Positions 19,528 through 27,406 of a stretch of 64,000 nucleotides of DNA are shown in pieces (positions within the stretch are counted from its first letter, which is position 1; every line of letters begins with the position of its first letter). The stretch spans positions 141,289 through 205,288 of the forward strand of contig CAMLDO010000003.1 of the NCBI GenBank assembly GCA_946478865.1, read 5' to 3'. The notes beneath the pieces were generated by a model. The model was not told where the DNA came from. It saw nothing but the letters and a program-made list of their open reading frames with translations, and ran no database searches. Made by a program: the position numbers and the translations under genes. Origin of the DNA: an uncultured Methylobacillus sp. (lineage in GTDB: Bacteria; Pseudomonadota; Gammaproteobacteria; Burkholderiales; Methylophilaceae).

Positions 19528-19968
19528 TCAGTTGCCGAAATCGTCTTCGGGAGTGGGTTCCGGCCGGTTGCTGCGCAGCTTCTGGCGCTCGGCTTCCGGC
19601 AGGCGCTGATATTCGCGCCACTTGCGGCGCAGTTCTTCCTGTTTGTCGGCCGGCAGGGATTCGAATTGCTGGTACTTCTTGCGCGCGTTCTCGCGCTCGT
19701 AAGGCGTCATGCGGCTCCAGTTGTCGAGCCGCTGCTGCACGCGTTGCTGCTGCTGGGGATTCATCTTGGGATAGTCACGCGCGATATCCAGCATTTTCTC
19801 GCGCTGCCACGGACGCAAGGTGTCCCACTCCTTGGCAAGCGGTGCGAGAACCTCCTGTTGATCTTCGCTCAGTTGCGCCCATTGCGGATCGCCTCCCTGG
19901 GCGGCCTGCGCGTTCACCGCCCAGAGGGCAGCCGTCGCGATCAGTGCCGCGAGGTATTTTCTAACCAT
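19528..19968 (-). CDS. DUF3106 exported helical protein
   Basis: 146 residues. A signal peptide (about 1-22, LAALIATAALWAVNAQA) precedes a strongly charged helical region with repeated Trp/Gln/Pro units such as WAQLSEDQQEVLAPL, WDTLRPWQREKMLDIA, MNPQQQQRVQQRL and LPEAERQKL. The pattern recalls periplasmic stress sensors of the CpxP/Spy class, but homology is not established. The start overlaps the end of the DUF3619 gene by 28 bp. It may act as a periplasmic partner of the sigma factor system. Confidence 0.82.
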   Translation of the reverse strand: MVRKYLAALIATAALWAVNAQAAQGGDPQWAQLSEDQQEVLAPLAKEWDTLRPWQREKMLDIARDYPKMNPQQQQRVQQRLDNWSRMTPYERENARKKYQQFESLPADKQEELRRKWREYQRLPEAERQKLRSNRPEPTPEDDFGN

Positions 19969-20321
19969 GCATCGAACCCTTTATCCACATAAGCTTCAGG
20001 CGGCAGGTCGGAGGCGAGCAGCAATGCATCGGCCTCAACCGGCTCGGAATAGTTTTGTTGCAGCGCGACAAAGACCAGCAGCGCAGCGGAGACGACGATC
20101 GCCGCTGGCATCCAGCCGTGATGCTCATGGAAATATTCCTGAATTGAATGACCGAAGCCCGCGAGTGCCGGCTGCGTTTGATGAGCCAAGACCGGCTGCG
20201 CTGCAGCGATTGCCTTGCGACGCGCTGCAACGAGTTTGTCCGCGGTCTGGCGATCCAGATCCGCGGTGCCGTAGTTCAGCACGTCGACGATTTCCTTAGC
20301 AGTATCCTGTTCGCGTGTCAT
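19941..20321 (-). CDS. DUF3619 single-pass membrane protein, candidate anti-sigma factor
   Basis: 126 residues from the ATG giving MTREQDTAKEIV, which overlaps the sigma factor stop by 4 bp. An N-terminal domain of about 80 mostly helical residues is followed by one membrane helix (WMPAAIVVSAALLVFVAL) and a short C-terminal tail. The size, topology and tight coupling to an ECF sigma gene resemble anti-sigma factors. It has no Cys residue, so it is not a zinc-type anti-sigma. The role is inferred from context. Confidence 0.82.
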   Translation of the reverse strand: MTREQDTAKEIVDVLNYGTADLDRQTADKLVAARRKAIAAAQPVLAHQTQPALAGFGHSIQEYFHEHHGWMPAAIVVSAALLVFVALQQNYSEPVEADALLLASDLPPEAYVDKGFDAWLENTSRH

Positions 20322-20908
20322 AGCCGAATTCCTTTCTTCCCGAGCACTGCCGCCAGCGCGTGCACCGCCCGCGAGCAATGCGTCTTGACGCTACCCTCGG
20401 AACATCCCATTATTTTTGCCGTTTCCGCTACATCCATATCTTCCCAGTAACGCAGCACGAAGGCTTCGCGTTGACGGGTCGGCAGGTTTTGCAAGGCACT
20501 TTCGATTATAGCAAGCGTCTGTGCGCGTTCCACTTCGTTCTGCGGGTCGGTCTGACCCTCGTCCTCGATCGATGAAATCGTTTCCAGCGGGTCGTGTTCC
20601 TCGTCGTCGTCATTGGATGAGAACGAGGAAAACAGCGTGGTCCACAGGTTGCGCACCTTCTGACGGCGGAAGTGGTCGCGTATCGTATTCTGCAGAATGC
20701 GCTGGAACAGCATCGGAAATTCTTCCGCCGGGCGCTGCGCATATTTTTCCGCCAGTTTGAGCATGGCATCCTGAACGATATCCAGCGCCATGTGATCGTT
20801 GCGCACCGCATACACCGCCTGCTTGTATGCGCGGCGCTCAACCTCGGAAAGAAAATCGGATAATTCCTGGGAGTTGGCCATTCTTTTGAAAGCTTGAAGG
20901 ACTATCAT
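20318..20908 (-). CDS. RNA polymerase sigma factor, ECF/sigma70 family
   Basis: 196 residues. Region 2 spans about 25-95 (AYKQAVYAVRNDHMALDIVQDAML, then FQRILQNTIRDHFRRQK) and region 4 about 135-190 (LPTRQREAFVLRYWEDMDVAE, then GCSEGSVKTHCSRAVHAL). An acidic linker (SSNDDDEEHDPLE) joins them. A second ATG at 20881 (MANSQELSDF) is a plausible alternative start. A TATACT -10-like hexamer on this strand (20926-20931) lies upstream. It heads an operon with DUF3619, DUF3106 and RDD genes. Confidence 0.9.
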   Translation of the reverse strand: MIVLQAFKRMANSQELSDFLSEVERRAYKQAVYAVRNDHMALDIVQDAMLKLAEKYAQRPAEEFPMLFQRILQNTIRDHFRRQKVRNLWTTLFSSFSSNDDDEEHDPLETISSIEDEGQTDPQNEVERAQTLAIIESALQNLPTRQREAFVLRYWEDMDVAETAKIMGCSEGSVKTHCSRAVHALAAVLGKKGIRL

Positions 20909-20942
20909 GGTCCCGGTTCCTGCCGAGTATAGCAGGTGATTT

Positions 20943-20971
20943 TTGTTGCGTGACCGGCTTTTCGCTACAAT
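20943..20971 (+). promoter_or_regulatory. Putative sigma70 promoter of the PP0621-PilS-PilR operon
   Basis: TTGTTG at 20943-20948 and TACAAT at 20966-20971, spaced 17 bp, lie 27 bp before the ATG at 20998. The spacing and both hexamers fit a housekeeping promoter. Confidence 0.5.
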
Positions 20972-20997
20972 CGGATTTTCGATTGGAAAGCCTGCTC

Positions 20998-21222
20998 ATG
21001 TTGGGTAAATTGCTGCTGCTGGCCCTGGCTGTATGGATGATCCTGCTGCTGCTCAAGCAGTACCGGCGTGGGGTTCAGCCGCCCCGTACGCCGCCGCGCA
21101 TGGAGTCTCAGGACATGGTGTCCTGCAAGGAGTGCGGCGTGCATCTGCCGAAATCCGAGAGCATCCTCAAAAAGGGCGGGTACTACTGCAGCAAGGAACA
21201 CAGCGATAAAGCGGGACAATGA
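20998..21222 (+). CDS. PP0621-like small membrane-anchored protein
   Basis: 74 residues from the ATG giving MLGKLLLLALAVWM, with GGAAAG upstream. A single N-terminal helix is followed by a basic stretch and a small domain with paired cysteines (MVSCKECGVHLP and GYYCSKEHSDK) that may bind zinc. The sequence resembles the PP0621 family, often found beside PilS/PilR-type kinases. Its stop overlaps the kinase start by 4 bp. The function is unknown. Confidence 0.8.
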   Translation: MLGKLLLLALAVWMILLLLKQYRRGVQPPRTPPRMESQDMVSCKECGVHLPKSESILKKGGYYCSKEHSDKAGQ

Positions 21223-22820
21223 AGCTTCCCGTTTTTGTGACTGATCTGCCCCTCCCGCATTCGGACGCTTATTGGCGGACGATGCGTTACTTCGGCTTTT
21301 ATCGGGTCATCATCGCCTTGCTGCTGTTCGGCGCTTACATCCTGCTTAATGAGAGAGCGTGGTGGCAGCGGTATGACAGCCCTCTCTATCTCAAGGCATC
21401 GCTGAGCTATCTTGCTTTCGCGGTGGTCATGGGCGCCCTGACTTTTGTCCGCTGGCCGCGATTCAATCGCCAACTCACCATACAAGCGATAGGCGACATC
21501 GTATTCATCGTGTTGCTCATGAACGCGGGTGGCGGCGTGCGTAGCGGACTGGGACTTCTGCTGGTGGTGGCAATCGCCGGCGCAAGTCTCATCACGCAGG
21601 GGCGTCTCGCCATCTTCTATGCTTCGCTGGCAAGCATTGCGCTTTTGATCGAGCAGAGCTGGCGCATTCTGACCGACAGCGAAAACACGGGCGACTACAC
21701 CCATGCGGTCATGCTCAGCCTCAGCTGTTTTGCTACCGCCTGGCTTGCGCATACCTTTGCCAAACGTACCCAGCAAAGCGAAGAGTTGGCCTCGCAGCGC
21801 GGCATCGACTTGGAAAACCTCGCGCAGATCAATCAGCTGGTGATTCGTGACATGCAGGATGGCGTCATCGTGGTGGATCAGGATATGCGCGTGCGCCATC
21901 ACAACCGGCGTGCGGAAACCCTGCTGGGCGTGAGCGCTGGCGAATGGAAAGAATTGAGCCTCGATATATTCGCTCCCGGCATTGCGCGGCTCTATGAAAA
22001 CTGGGCCGATGGGCAGGCCGGAGGCAATCAGGTGCTGGTTGTAAACGGCATGGATGTACTGCTGCGCTTTGTCCCGGTGGGGAGCGATCGCAAGCGCGGC
22101 GCCGTCATGTTCATAGAAGACTGGAGCCGGGTGCAGGCGGAGGCCAGGCAACTTAAGCTGGCAGCCTTGGGACGACTGACGGCCAATATCGCTCATGAAA
22201 TTCGCAATCCCTTGAGTTCGATCAGCCATGCCGGCCAACTGCTGCAGGAAGAAGATAATCAGGACCCGACATTTCGCCGGCTGCTGCAGATCATCCAGGA
22301 CAATGTCGAGCGGCTGGATCATATCGTCAAGGATGTGCTGCAACTGAGCCGGCGTGACCGCAGCCGCATGGAAACTGTCATGCTTGCCGATTTCCTGGAA
22401 GAGTTTCGTGAACAGTTCTGCCGCGTGGAAAAAATTCCTCCCGAAGGATTTGTTCTGGAGCTTGAGGATGCCACCTTGGCGACAGTATTCGATCGCGATC
22501 ATTTGCATCAGATACTATGGAACCTGGGCCGCAACGGCTGGCGGCATGGACAGCAGCAAGCCGGCAGCTTGCAAGTGAAATTGTCGATCGGCATGCCTGC
22601 CTCTCGCCTGGAGCTGGAAGTGACGGATGACGGGCCGGGTATTTCGCCGGAAGTGCGCGCTCACCTTTTCGAACCTTTTTTCACGACGGATGCCGGCGGT
22701 ACCGGGCTCGGGCTGTATATTTGCCGGGAGTTGTGCGAGGCCAACGGTGCGGGGCTGGATTATGTAGAATCTGCAAAAGGTGCCCGATTCGTGATTTACC
22801 TGAAGAGACAATATGCCTGA
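21219..22820 (+). CDS. PilS-like membrane sensor histidine kinase
   Basis: 533 residues. About six membrane helices occupy residues 25-185, a PAS-like domain follows (about 205-300, with GVIVVDQDMRVRHHNRRAE), then the phospho-acceptor box IAHEIRNPLSSI (about 325-336), and an ATPase domain with NGWRHG, DDGPGIS and GTGLGLYI. This is the PilS/NtrB class. It overlaps the response regulator gene by 8 bp. The signal is unknown, and no pilin genes are in the window. Confidence 0.93.
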   Translation: MKLPVFVTDLPLPHSDAYWRTMRYFGFYRVIIALLLFGAYILLNERAWWQRYDSPLYLKASLSYLAFAVVMGALTFVRWPRFNRQLTIQAIGDIVFIVLLMNAGGGVRSGLGLLLVVAIAGASLITQGRLAIFYASLASIALLIEQSWRILTDSENTGDYTHAVMLSLSCFATAWLAHTFAKRTQQSEELASQRGIDLENLAQINQLVIRDMQDGVIVVDQDMRVRHHNRRAETLLGVSAGEWKELSLDIFAPGIARLYENWADGQAGGNQVLVVNGMDVLLRFVPVGSDRKRGAVMFIEDWSRVQAEARQLKLAALGRLTANIAHEIRNPLSSISHAGQLLQEEDNQDPTFRRLLQIIQDNVERLDHIVKDVLQLSRRDRSRMETVMLADFLEEFREQFCRVEKIPPEGFVLELEDATLATVFDRDHLHQILWNLGRNGWRHGQQQAGSLQVKLSIGMPASRLELEVTDDGPGISPEVRAHLFEPFFTTDAGGTGLGLYICRELCEANGAGLDYVESAKGARFVIYLKRQYA

Positions 22821-24162
22821 TTTCCCGGTAATGGCTCCTTGCCTGGTCGTGGACGACGAGGCTGATATCCGTGAACTGCTGGTACTGACGCTGGAGCGTA
22901 TGGGGCTGAGCGTCGAAAGCGCGTCCAGCGTAGGTGAAGCGCAGCAGAAGCTCGCCCAGCGGGATTTTGCGCTGTGCCTCACCGACATGCGCTTGCCCGA
23001 TGGCGACGGCCTCGAGCTGATGCGTCATATTTTTCAGCAAAAGCCAGGCATGCCGGTCGCTGTCATTACCGCCTATGGCAGTGCCGAGAATGCGGTGGCT
23101 GCGCTCAAGGCCGGTGCTTTCGACTATCTGTCGAAGCCGATTTCACTCAAACAGCTGCGCCCGTTGGTGCAGTCCGCACTCAAGTTGTCCGAAAAGACCG
23201 AAGCCAAGCCGCAAGGGGCGGGGCTCATCGGCGATTCCGCTCCTATCCGGCATGCGCGGCAGATGATCGACAAGCTGTCTCGCAGCCAGGCGCCCGTCTA
23301 TATCAGCGGCGAATCCGGCAGCGGCAAGGAGCTGGCGGCAAGATTGATACACGCCAGCAGCGTCAGACGCGATGGCCCCTTCGTCCCCGTCAACTGCGGC
23401 GCGATCCCGGAGAGCCTCATGGAAAGCGAGTTTTTCGGGTACAAGAAGGGCGCGTTCACCGGTGCGTTGCAGGACCGCGAGGGCTTTTTCCATGCCGCGA
23501 ACGGCGGCACGCTCTTCCTCGACGAGGTCGCCGATCTGCCGTTAGCGATGCAGGTCAAGCTGTTGCGTGCGATTCAGGAAAAGAAGGTGCGCATGGTGGG
23601 CAGTACGCAGGAAGAAAACGTGGATGTACGCATCATCAGCGCGACTCACCGAAACCTGTCCCAGATGATGGAAGGCGGTCAGTTCCGGCAGGATCTGTAT
23701 TATCGCTTGAATGTCATCGAGCTCAAGATGCCTCCGCTGCGCGAAATGGCGAGTGATATCCCCGAACTCGCACAAAACATCCTCGCGCGTCATTGCCGCG
23801 AACTGGAGATGGCGGTTCCAGTTTTATCGAAAGATGCCGCCGCTGCGCTGACCCGTCACGCCTTCCCGGGCAATGTGCGAGAACTGGAGAATGTGCTGGA
23901 ACGCGCGCTCGCGCTTTGCAACGGCAGTACGATCGAGCGCGACGATCTGCTATTGGAGCCGTCGGCTTCGGCGCTTGCCGATGATGAGGGTTTCATTGCG
24001 GATGGCGAGATTGCCTTGCCGGAATATCTGGAAAGCATCGAGCGCAAAATTATCCTCGATGCGCTGCAAAAGGCGGGAAACAACAAGACAGCGGCGGCGA
24101 AGCTGCTGGGCGTCAGCTTCCGTACTTTCCGATACCGGCTGGAAAAGCTCGGGCTGAGCTAG
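22813..24162 (+). CDS. PilR-like sigma54-dependent response regulator
   Basis: 449 residues. The receiver has VVDDEAD at 12-18 and phospho-acceptor Asp58 in LTDMRLP. The AAA+ domain has GESGSGKE, KKGAFTGALQD and TLFLDEVADL; the C-terminal Fis-type helix-turn-helix is NNKTAAAKLLGVSFRTFRYRLEKLG. Intact GAFTGA means it can engage sigma54 polymerase. It is cognate to the upstream kinase. A strong hairpin follows its stop. Confidence 0.94.
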   Translation: MPDFPVMAPCLVVDDEADIRELLVLTLERMGLSVESASSVGEAQQKLAQRDFALCLTDMRLPDGDGLELMRHIFQQKPGMPVAVITAYGSAENAVAALKAGAFDYLSKPISLKQLRPLVQSALKLSEKTEAKPQGAGLIGDSAPIRHARQMIDKLSRSQAPVYISGESGSGKELAARLIHASSVRRDGPFVPVNCGAIPESLMESEFFGYKKGAFTGALQDREGFFHAANGGTLFLDEVADLPLAMQVKLLRAIQEKKVRMVGSTQEENVDVRIISATHRNLSQMMEGGQFRQDLYYRLNVIELKMPPLREMASDIPELAQNILARHCRELEMAVPVLSKDAAAALTRHAFPGNVRELENVLERALALCNGSTIERDDLLLEPSASALADDEGFIADGEIALPEYLESIERKIILDALQKAGNNKTAAAKLLGVSFRTFRYRLEKLGLS

Positions 24163-24167
24163 AGAAA

Positions 24168-24193
24168 GCCTGCGGCACCGGGATGCCGCAGGC
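24168..24193. terminator. Hairpin between convergent pilR-like and antiporter genes
   Basis: A perfect 10-bp stem (GCCTGCGGCA / TGCCGCAGGC) with a 6-nt loop sits in the 38-bp gap between two convergent stop codons. It lacks a T-run, but its location suggests shared transcription termination. Confidence 0.5.
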
Positions 24194-24200
24194 AATTGGT

Positions 24201-25202
24201 TCAGGACAGGGCGATGACGAGGTAGGTCACATACAGCCCGCCATTGATCCACAGATGCCATACCTTGATATGGCCGCGGGCGACGAGGACGCGCAGCCAG
24301 GTAGCGGCCAGCAGCGTGATGACGACGCCGGCCAGGACTTCGCTGCGCGGCTGCCACGGAGTCAGCATGATGCCGATGGCCGGCAGCAGCGTTCCCTGGA
24401 ATACCATGGCGCCGGTGATATTACCGAAAGCCAGGGTGTCCTTGTGCTTGCGTATCCACAGGATGCTGTTGACCTTTTCCGGCAGTTCGGTCGCGATTGG
24501 AATGATCAGCAGCGACAGCAGCAGCGCGGAGATTCCGAGAATGCGCGAAGCTTCTTCCACGCCATTGATGAAACCGTGAGCACCAAAAATCAGCAAGGCC
24601 AGACCGGCTGCCAGTTGCAGCAGAATCACGATCATATTGTTGGGCAGACCGACGCGGCACAGGAACATAGGCTCATCCGCTTCGGTAGCATGTCCTTCGT
24701 TTACCAGTGCCTTGGATGCGCGCAGCGTCAGCATGATATAGACGAAATAGATCAGTACCATGCCAAAGCCCAATGTGGCACGTACGGCAGCGAGCTCATG
24801 CGGGATGAACAGTGCCAGCGTCGCGAAGCCGAAGGCTGCCAGGAAGAAATTGAGATCGCGCGTGAGGCCAGTTTTCTCGGGGCGCAATTCGCCGCCTGCG
24901 CCGCGCTTGTAAATGACGGAAAGTGCCATCAGCGCAAGCGACAGGGTTGACAGCATGAGGGGAGCGCCGAGAATCGCGCCGACGCCGATTTCCTCGTTCA
25001 CCGCCGTGTTGGTCGTGCCTGCCAGCAGCGCGAGCAGCGGTACCATGGTCTCCGGAAGAGCTGTCCCCACTGCGGCGAACAGGGAGCCGGTCACGCCTTC
25101 CGAGATTTTGAGTTTTTCGCCCAGATGTTCGAGCGCGTTGGTAAAGATTTCGGCAGCGACTAGAATCACCACCAGCATAACGAGGAGTTCGATGAATACC
25201 AT
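24201..25202 (-). CDS. Sodium/calcium exchanger-family (CaCA) antiporter
   Basis: 333 residues from the ATG giving MVFIELLVMLVVILV. About ten membrane helices form two inverted halves; each carries an alpha-repeat motif with a conserved acidic residue (FAAVGTALPETMVPL and LLSLLIIPIATELPEKVNS). This is the YrbG/CaCA pattern of Na+/Ca2+ or cation/H+ exchange at the inner membrane. The ion is not determined by sequence. It is divergent from ampD with a 57 bp gap; the frame continues upstream without a better start. Confidence 0.88.
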   Translation of the reverse strand: MVFIELLVMLVVILVAAEIFTNALEHLGEKLKISEGVTGSLFAAVGTALPETMVPLLALLAGTTNTAVNEEIGVGAILGAPLMLSTLSLALMALSVIYKRGAGGELRPEKTGLTRDLNFFLAAFGFATLALFIPHELAAVRATLGFGMVLIYFVYIMLTLRASKALVNEGHATEADEPMFLCRVGLPNNMIVILLQLAAGLALLIFGAHGFINGVEEASRILGISALLLSLLIIPIATELPEKVNSILWIRKHKDTLAFGNITGAMVFQGTLLPAIGIMLTPWQPRSEVLAGVVITLLAATWLRVLVARGHIKVWHLWINGGLYVTYLVIALS

Positions 25203-25259
25203 GGAAAATCCAGTCAGGTTGGTTAGGCCGCGATTGTATCGGAATCGGACCGCTGGCGC

Positions 25260-25796
25260 ATGAACACGTTCCACATCGACGCGGAAGGCGTGTTGCCTGC
25301 CGCTCGCCAGCTTCCTTCGCCCAACTTCGATGAGCGACCTTCGGAAGCGGCTATCGAATTGGTCGTGATTCACAACATCAGCCTGCCGCCCGGCCAGTAT
25401 GGCGGTGATGGAGTCGCCGAATTGTTCACAAATCGGCTCAATCCCGAAGAGCATCCCTATTATCGCGATATCCACCAACTCAGGGTGTCATCGCATTTTT
25501 TCATACGGCGCGACGGTGAGTTGATCCAGTTTGTCTCTTGCCTCAAACGCGCCTGGCATGCTGGAGTGTCGCAATGGCTGGGGCGGGAGCGCTGCAACGA
25601 CTTTTCCATCGGCATCGAGTTGGAAGGCGATGACTATTCGCCTTTCGAGGAAGCGCAGTACGTGGCTCTGAATCAATTGCTGGAGGCTTTGCGGGAGGCC
25701 TATCCCATTGCCGGGGTCACCGGCCATTCCGATATCGCTCCGGGCAGAAAAACCGATCCCGGCCTTTTCTTCGACTGGAGCAGGGTCCAGCGCTGA
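25260..25796 (+). CDS. ampD: 1,6-anhydro-N-acetylmuramyl-L-alanine amidase AmpD
   Basis: 178 residues, cytosolic (no signal peptide). Expected zinc ligands are His38 in VVIHNIS, His156 in TGHSDIAPG and Asp166 in KTDPG; Glu120 and Lys164 match the catalytic residues of known AmpD. It cleaves the stem peptide from anhydro-muropeptides during cell-wall recycling, which in other species also controls AmpC beta-lactamase induction. No ampE, ampG or ampC is nearby. Confidence 0.96.
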   Translation: MNTFHIDAEGVLPAARQLPSPNFDERPSEAAIELVVIHNISLPPGQYGGDGVAELFTNRLNPEEHPYYRDIHQLRVSSHFFIRRDGELIQFVSCLKRAWHAGVSQWLGRERCNDFSIGIELEGDDYSPFEEAQYVALNQLLEALREAYPIAGVTGHSDIAPGRKTDPGLFFDWSRVQR

Positions 25797-25947
25797 CGGG
25801 AAATCCGTTCTGCCGAATTACCGCTTCAGTTTTCGTGCCTATGCGAACTGGGCCGCGATCAGAACAGTCTGCAATTCAATGTGAGAATTCAGGTCAGAAG
25901 ATTATCGGCTTTAATGACATGACACTGTGGCGAGCGAAAGGAAGGCG
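25797..25947. other. Intergenic gap, ampD to alkyltransferase-like gene
   Basis: This 151-bp gap has no convincing gene. A weak promoter-like pair (TTCAGG, 16 bp, TTTAAT) about 35 bp before the next gene might drive it. Confidence 0.3.
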
Positions 25948-26265
25948 ATGGCGTCCTTCAGCTATGACGATATCTATCGGGTAGTGGCTTCCATCCCGCC
26001 TGGGCGGGTTGCAACGTATGGCCAAGTGGCTCGGCTGGCTGGTATCCCGCGCCGTGCCAGATCTGTCGGCTATGCCTTGAGTGCGCTAAGCGGCGAGAGT
26101 CCAGTTCCCTGGCACCGCGTTGTGAATGCCGCCGGCAAGATCAGCGAGCGTGGACGACACGTTGGAGCCGAAGATACCCAGCGCATCCGGCTGGAGCGGG
26201 AGGGGGTGCGTTTCGATGCACAGGGTCGATTGAATCTTGCCGAGGTGCAGTGGGAGGCCGGATAG
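25948..26265 (+). CDS. Alkyltransferase-like protein (ATL, MGMT-family, no active cysteine)
   Basis: 105 residues from ATG 25948 with AAGGAAGG upstream. It matches the MGMT C-terminal domain: IPPGRVATYGQVARLAG is the helix-turn-helix and RARSVGYAL contains the Arg finger. The active-site motif PCHRV is PWHRV, with Trp55 replacing the alkyl-accepting Cys. ATL proteins bind O6-alkylguanine and hand it to nucleotide excision repair rather than repairing it directly. The next small gene starts 3 bp later. Confidence 0.92.
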   Translation: MASFSYDDIYRVVASIPPGRVATYGQVARLAGIPRRARSVGYALSALSGESPVPWHRVVNAAGKISERGRHVGAEDTQRIRLEREGVRFDAQGRLNLAEVQWEAG

Positions 26266-26268
26266 CCT

Positions 26269-26562
26269 ATGCTGGAACGCTATCGGAATCGTTCGGGTAA
26301 TTCAGGCGTAACGGCGTACGAGATTCTGGACGACGGCATACGCGTGCGTTTCATCGATGGCGAAATCTACACTTATACCAATGAGAGTACGGGGCGGGAG
26401 CACATCGAGCGCATGCAGGCGCTGGCAAGAAATGGGGAAGGGCTGAGCGGATATATTGCGACATATGTCCGCCACCGTTACGCAAGGAAATCCGGTGGCG
26501 GTCATCGGAAGCACAAGCCCGGTACAGGAACCGGGCCTGGTCGAAGCGGGATCAGACGTTGA
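26269..26562 (+). CDS. Small conserved hypothetical protein, KTSC-like
   Basis: 97 residues, 3 bp after the ATL stop. The first 70 residues look like a KTSC-type fold: [20 protein letters not shown], then [11 protein letters not shown], and a helix ending in VRHRYARK. The last 25 residues are low-complexity and basic ([19 protein letters not shown]). The 3' end overlaps the tpx gene on the other strand by 11 bp, so the tail may be a readthrough into that region. The function is unknown. Confidence 0.6.
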   Translation: MLERYRNRSGNSGVTAYEILDDGIRVRFIDGEIYTYTNESTGREHIERMQALARNGEGLSGYIATYVRHRYARKSGGGHRKHKPGTGTGPGRSGIRR

Positions 26563-27064
26563 TATAGCGCGCCGCCGTCAGTGCAGCGTCGTAATCGGGT
26601 TCCCTGGTTACTTCCTGCACCAGTTCCGCATGCAGGACCTTGTCGTTTTCGTCGAGCACGATTACGGCACGGGCAGTCAGTCCGGCCAGCGGATAGTCGG
26701 TGATCATCACTCCGTAATCCTTGTGGAAGTCGCGGCCGCGCATCGTGGACAGCGTGAACACGTTCTGCAAATTTTCCACGGCGCAAAAACGGCTTTGCGC
26801 AAACGGCAAGTCAGCGGAGATGACCAGAACCACGGTGTTTGGCAGCATGCTCGCCAATTCGTTGAAGCGCCGGGTCGACTGCGCGCATACTGGCGTGTCC
26901 AGGCTGGGAACAATGTTGAGGATTTTGCGGCGTCCTGCAAACTGGCTGAGGGACACGTCGTTGAGATCCTTGTCCACCAACATGAAGCTGCGGGCCGAGT
27001 CGCCAACCCGGGGGAATGTCCCTCCGACATTCAGGGGTTCGCCTTTGAAAGTCACGGTTGCCAC
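26552..27064 (-). CDS. tpx: Thiol peroxidase Tpx (atypical 2-Cys peroxiredoxin)
   Basis: 170 residues. The peroxidatic Cys60 is in [14 protein letters not shown] and the resolving Cys94 in SRFCAVENL, with the family-typical spacing. It reduces hydrogen peroxide and alkyl hydroperoxides using thioredoxin, probably in the cytosol or periplasm; no signal peptide is seen. The start is GTG, preceded by AAGGAGAATC. A promoter-like pair lies about 30 bp upstream. Confidence 0.97.
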   Translation of the reverse strand: MATVTFKGEPLNVGGTFPRVGDSARSFMLVDKDLNDVSLSQFAGRRKILNIVPSLDTPVCAQSTRRFNELASMLPNTVVLVISADLPFAQSRFCAVENLQNVFTLSTMRGRDFHKDYGVMITDYPLAGLTARAVIVLDENDKVLHAELVQEVTREPDYDAALTAARYINV

Positions 27065-27092
27065 GGCTGATTCTCCTTATATGTGTTGATCA

Positions 27093-27122
27093 AGTATGCC
27101 TTGTCGCCAGACCTGTTGGCAA
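27093..27122 (-). promoter_or_regulatory. Putative tpx promoter
   Basis: On the minus strand, TTGCCA (27117-27122) and CATACT (27093-27098) are separated by 18 bp and lie just upstream of the tpx Shine-Dalgarno and GTG. Confidence 0.45.
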
Positions 27123-27406
27123 GCGATCGGCGGTTGCGTGTACGGATGGGCTTGTGCTCAAGGTTTTTCGATCCGTGCCGTCAATGGCAGTGTCAGGTCT
27201 GTGCCGTGTGAAATTTTCGGGAATGATGTAGGAAACATTCCTATCCTGTAATCGGTCTTATTCTGGCCAGTGGTTGTTATACTGCCCCGTACGGCCGTAT
27301 GCCCATCCTTCATGTGCGTGTTTAAGTTTTTTATCTATCTTGATGACAAATCAAGATTTTTTAGCTAGTATGAAGTCCGCTTGTCGTTGAGTTTTAGGAG
27401 GAAGAA
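27123..27406 (+). other. Non-coding region and leader upstream of the PbpG-like gene
   Basis: The whole gap from tpx to the next gene is 342 bp and has no convincing ORF. It contains a -10-like TATACT at 27278-27283 without a clear -35, the hairpin described separately at 27337-27362, and a strong Shine-Dalgarno (TTAGGAGGAAGAA) before the GTG at 27407. Confidence 0.5.
27337..27362 (+). terminator. Terminator-like hairpin in the leader of the PbpG-like gene
   Basis: A perfect 8-bp inverted repeat ATCTTGAT / ATCAAGAT with a GACAA loop is followed by a run of T residues (27357-27362), the form of an intrinsic terminator on the plus strand only. It lies about 45 bp before the start codon, so it could be an attenuator or the end of a short RNA starting near 27290. 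Confidence 0.5.

Noticed and set aside
25948..26265. Call as an active O6-methylguanine-DNA methyltransferase
   Set aside because: The alkyl-accepting Cys of PCHRV is replaced by Trp, so direct repair is not expected.
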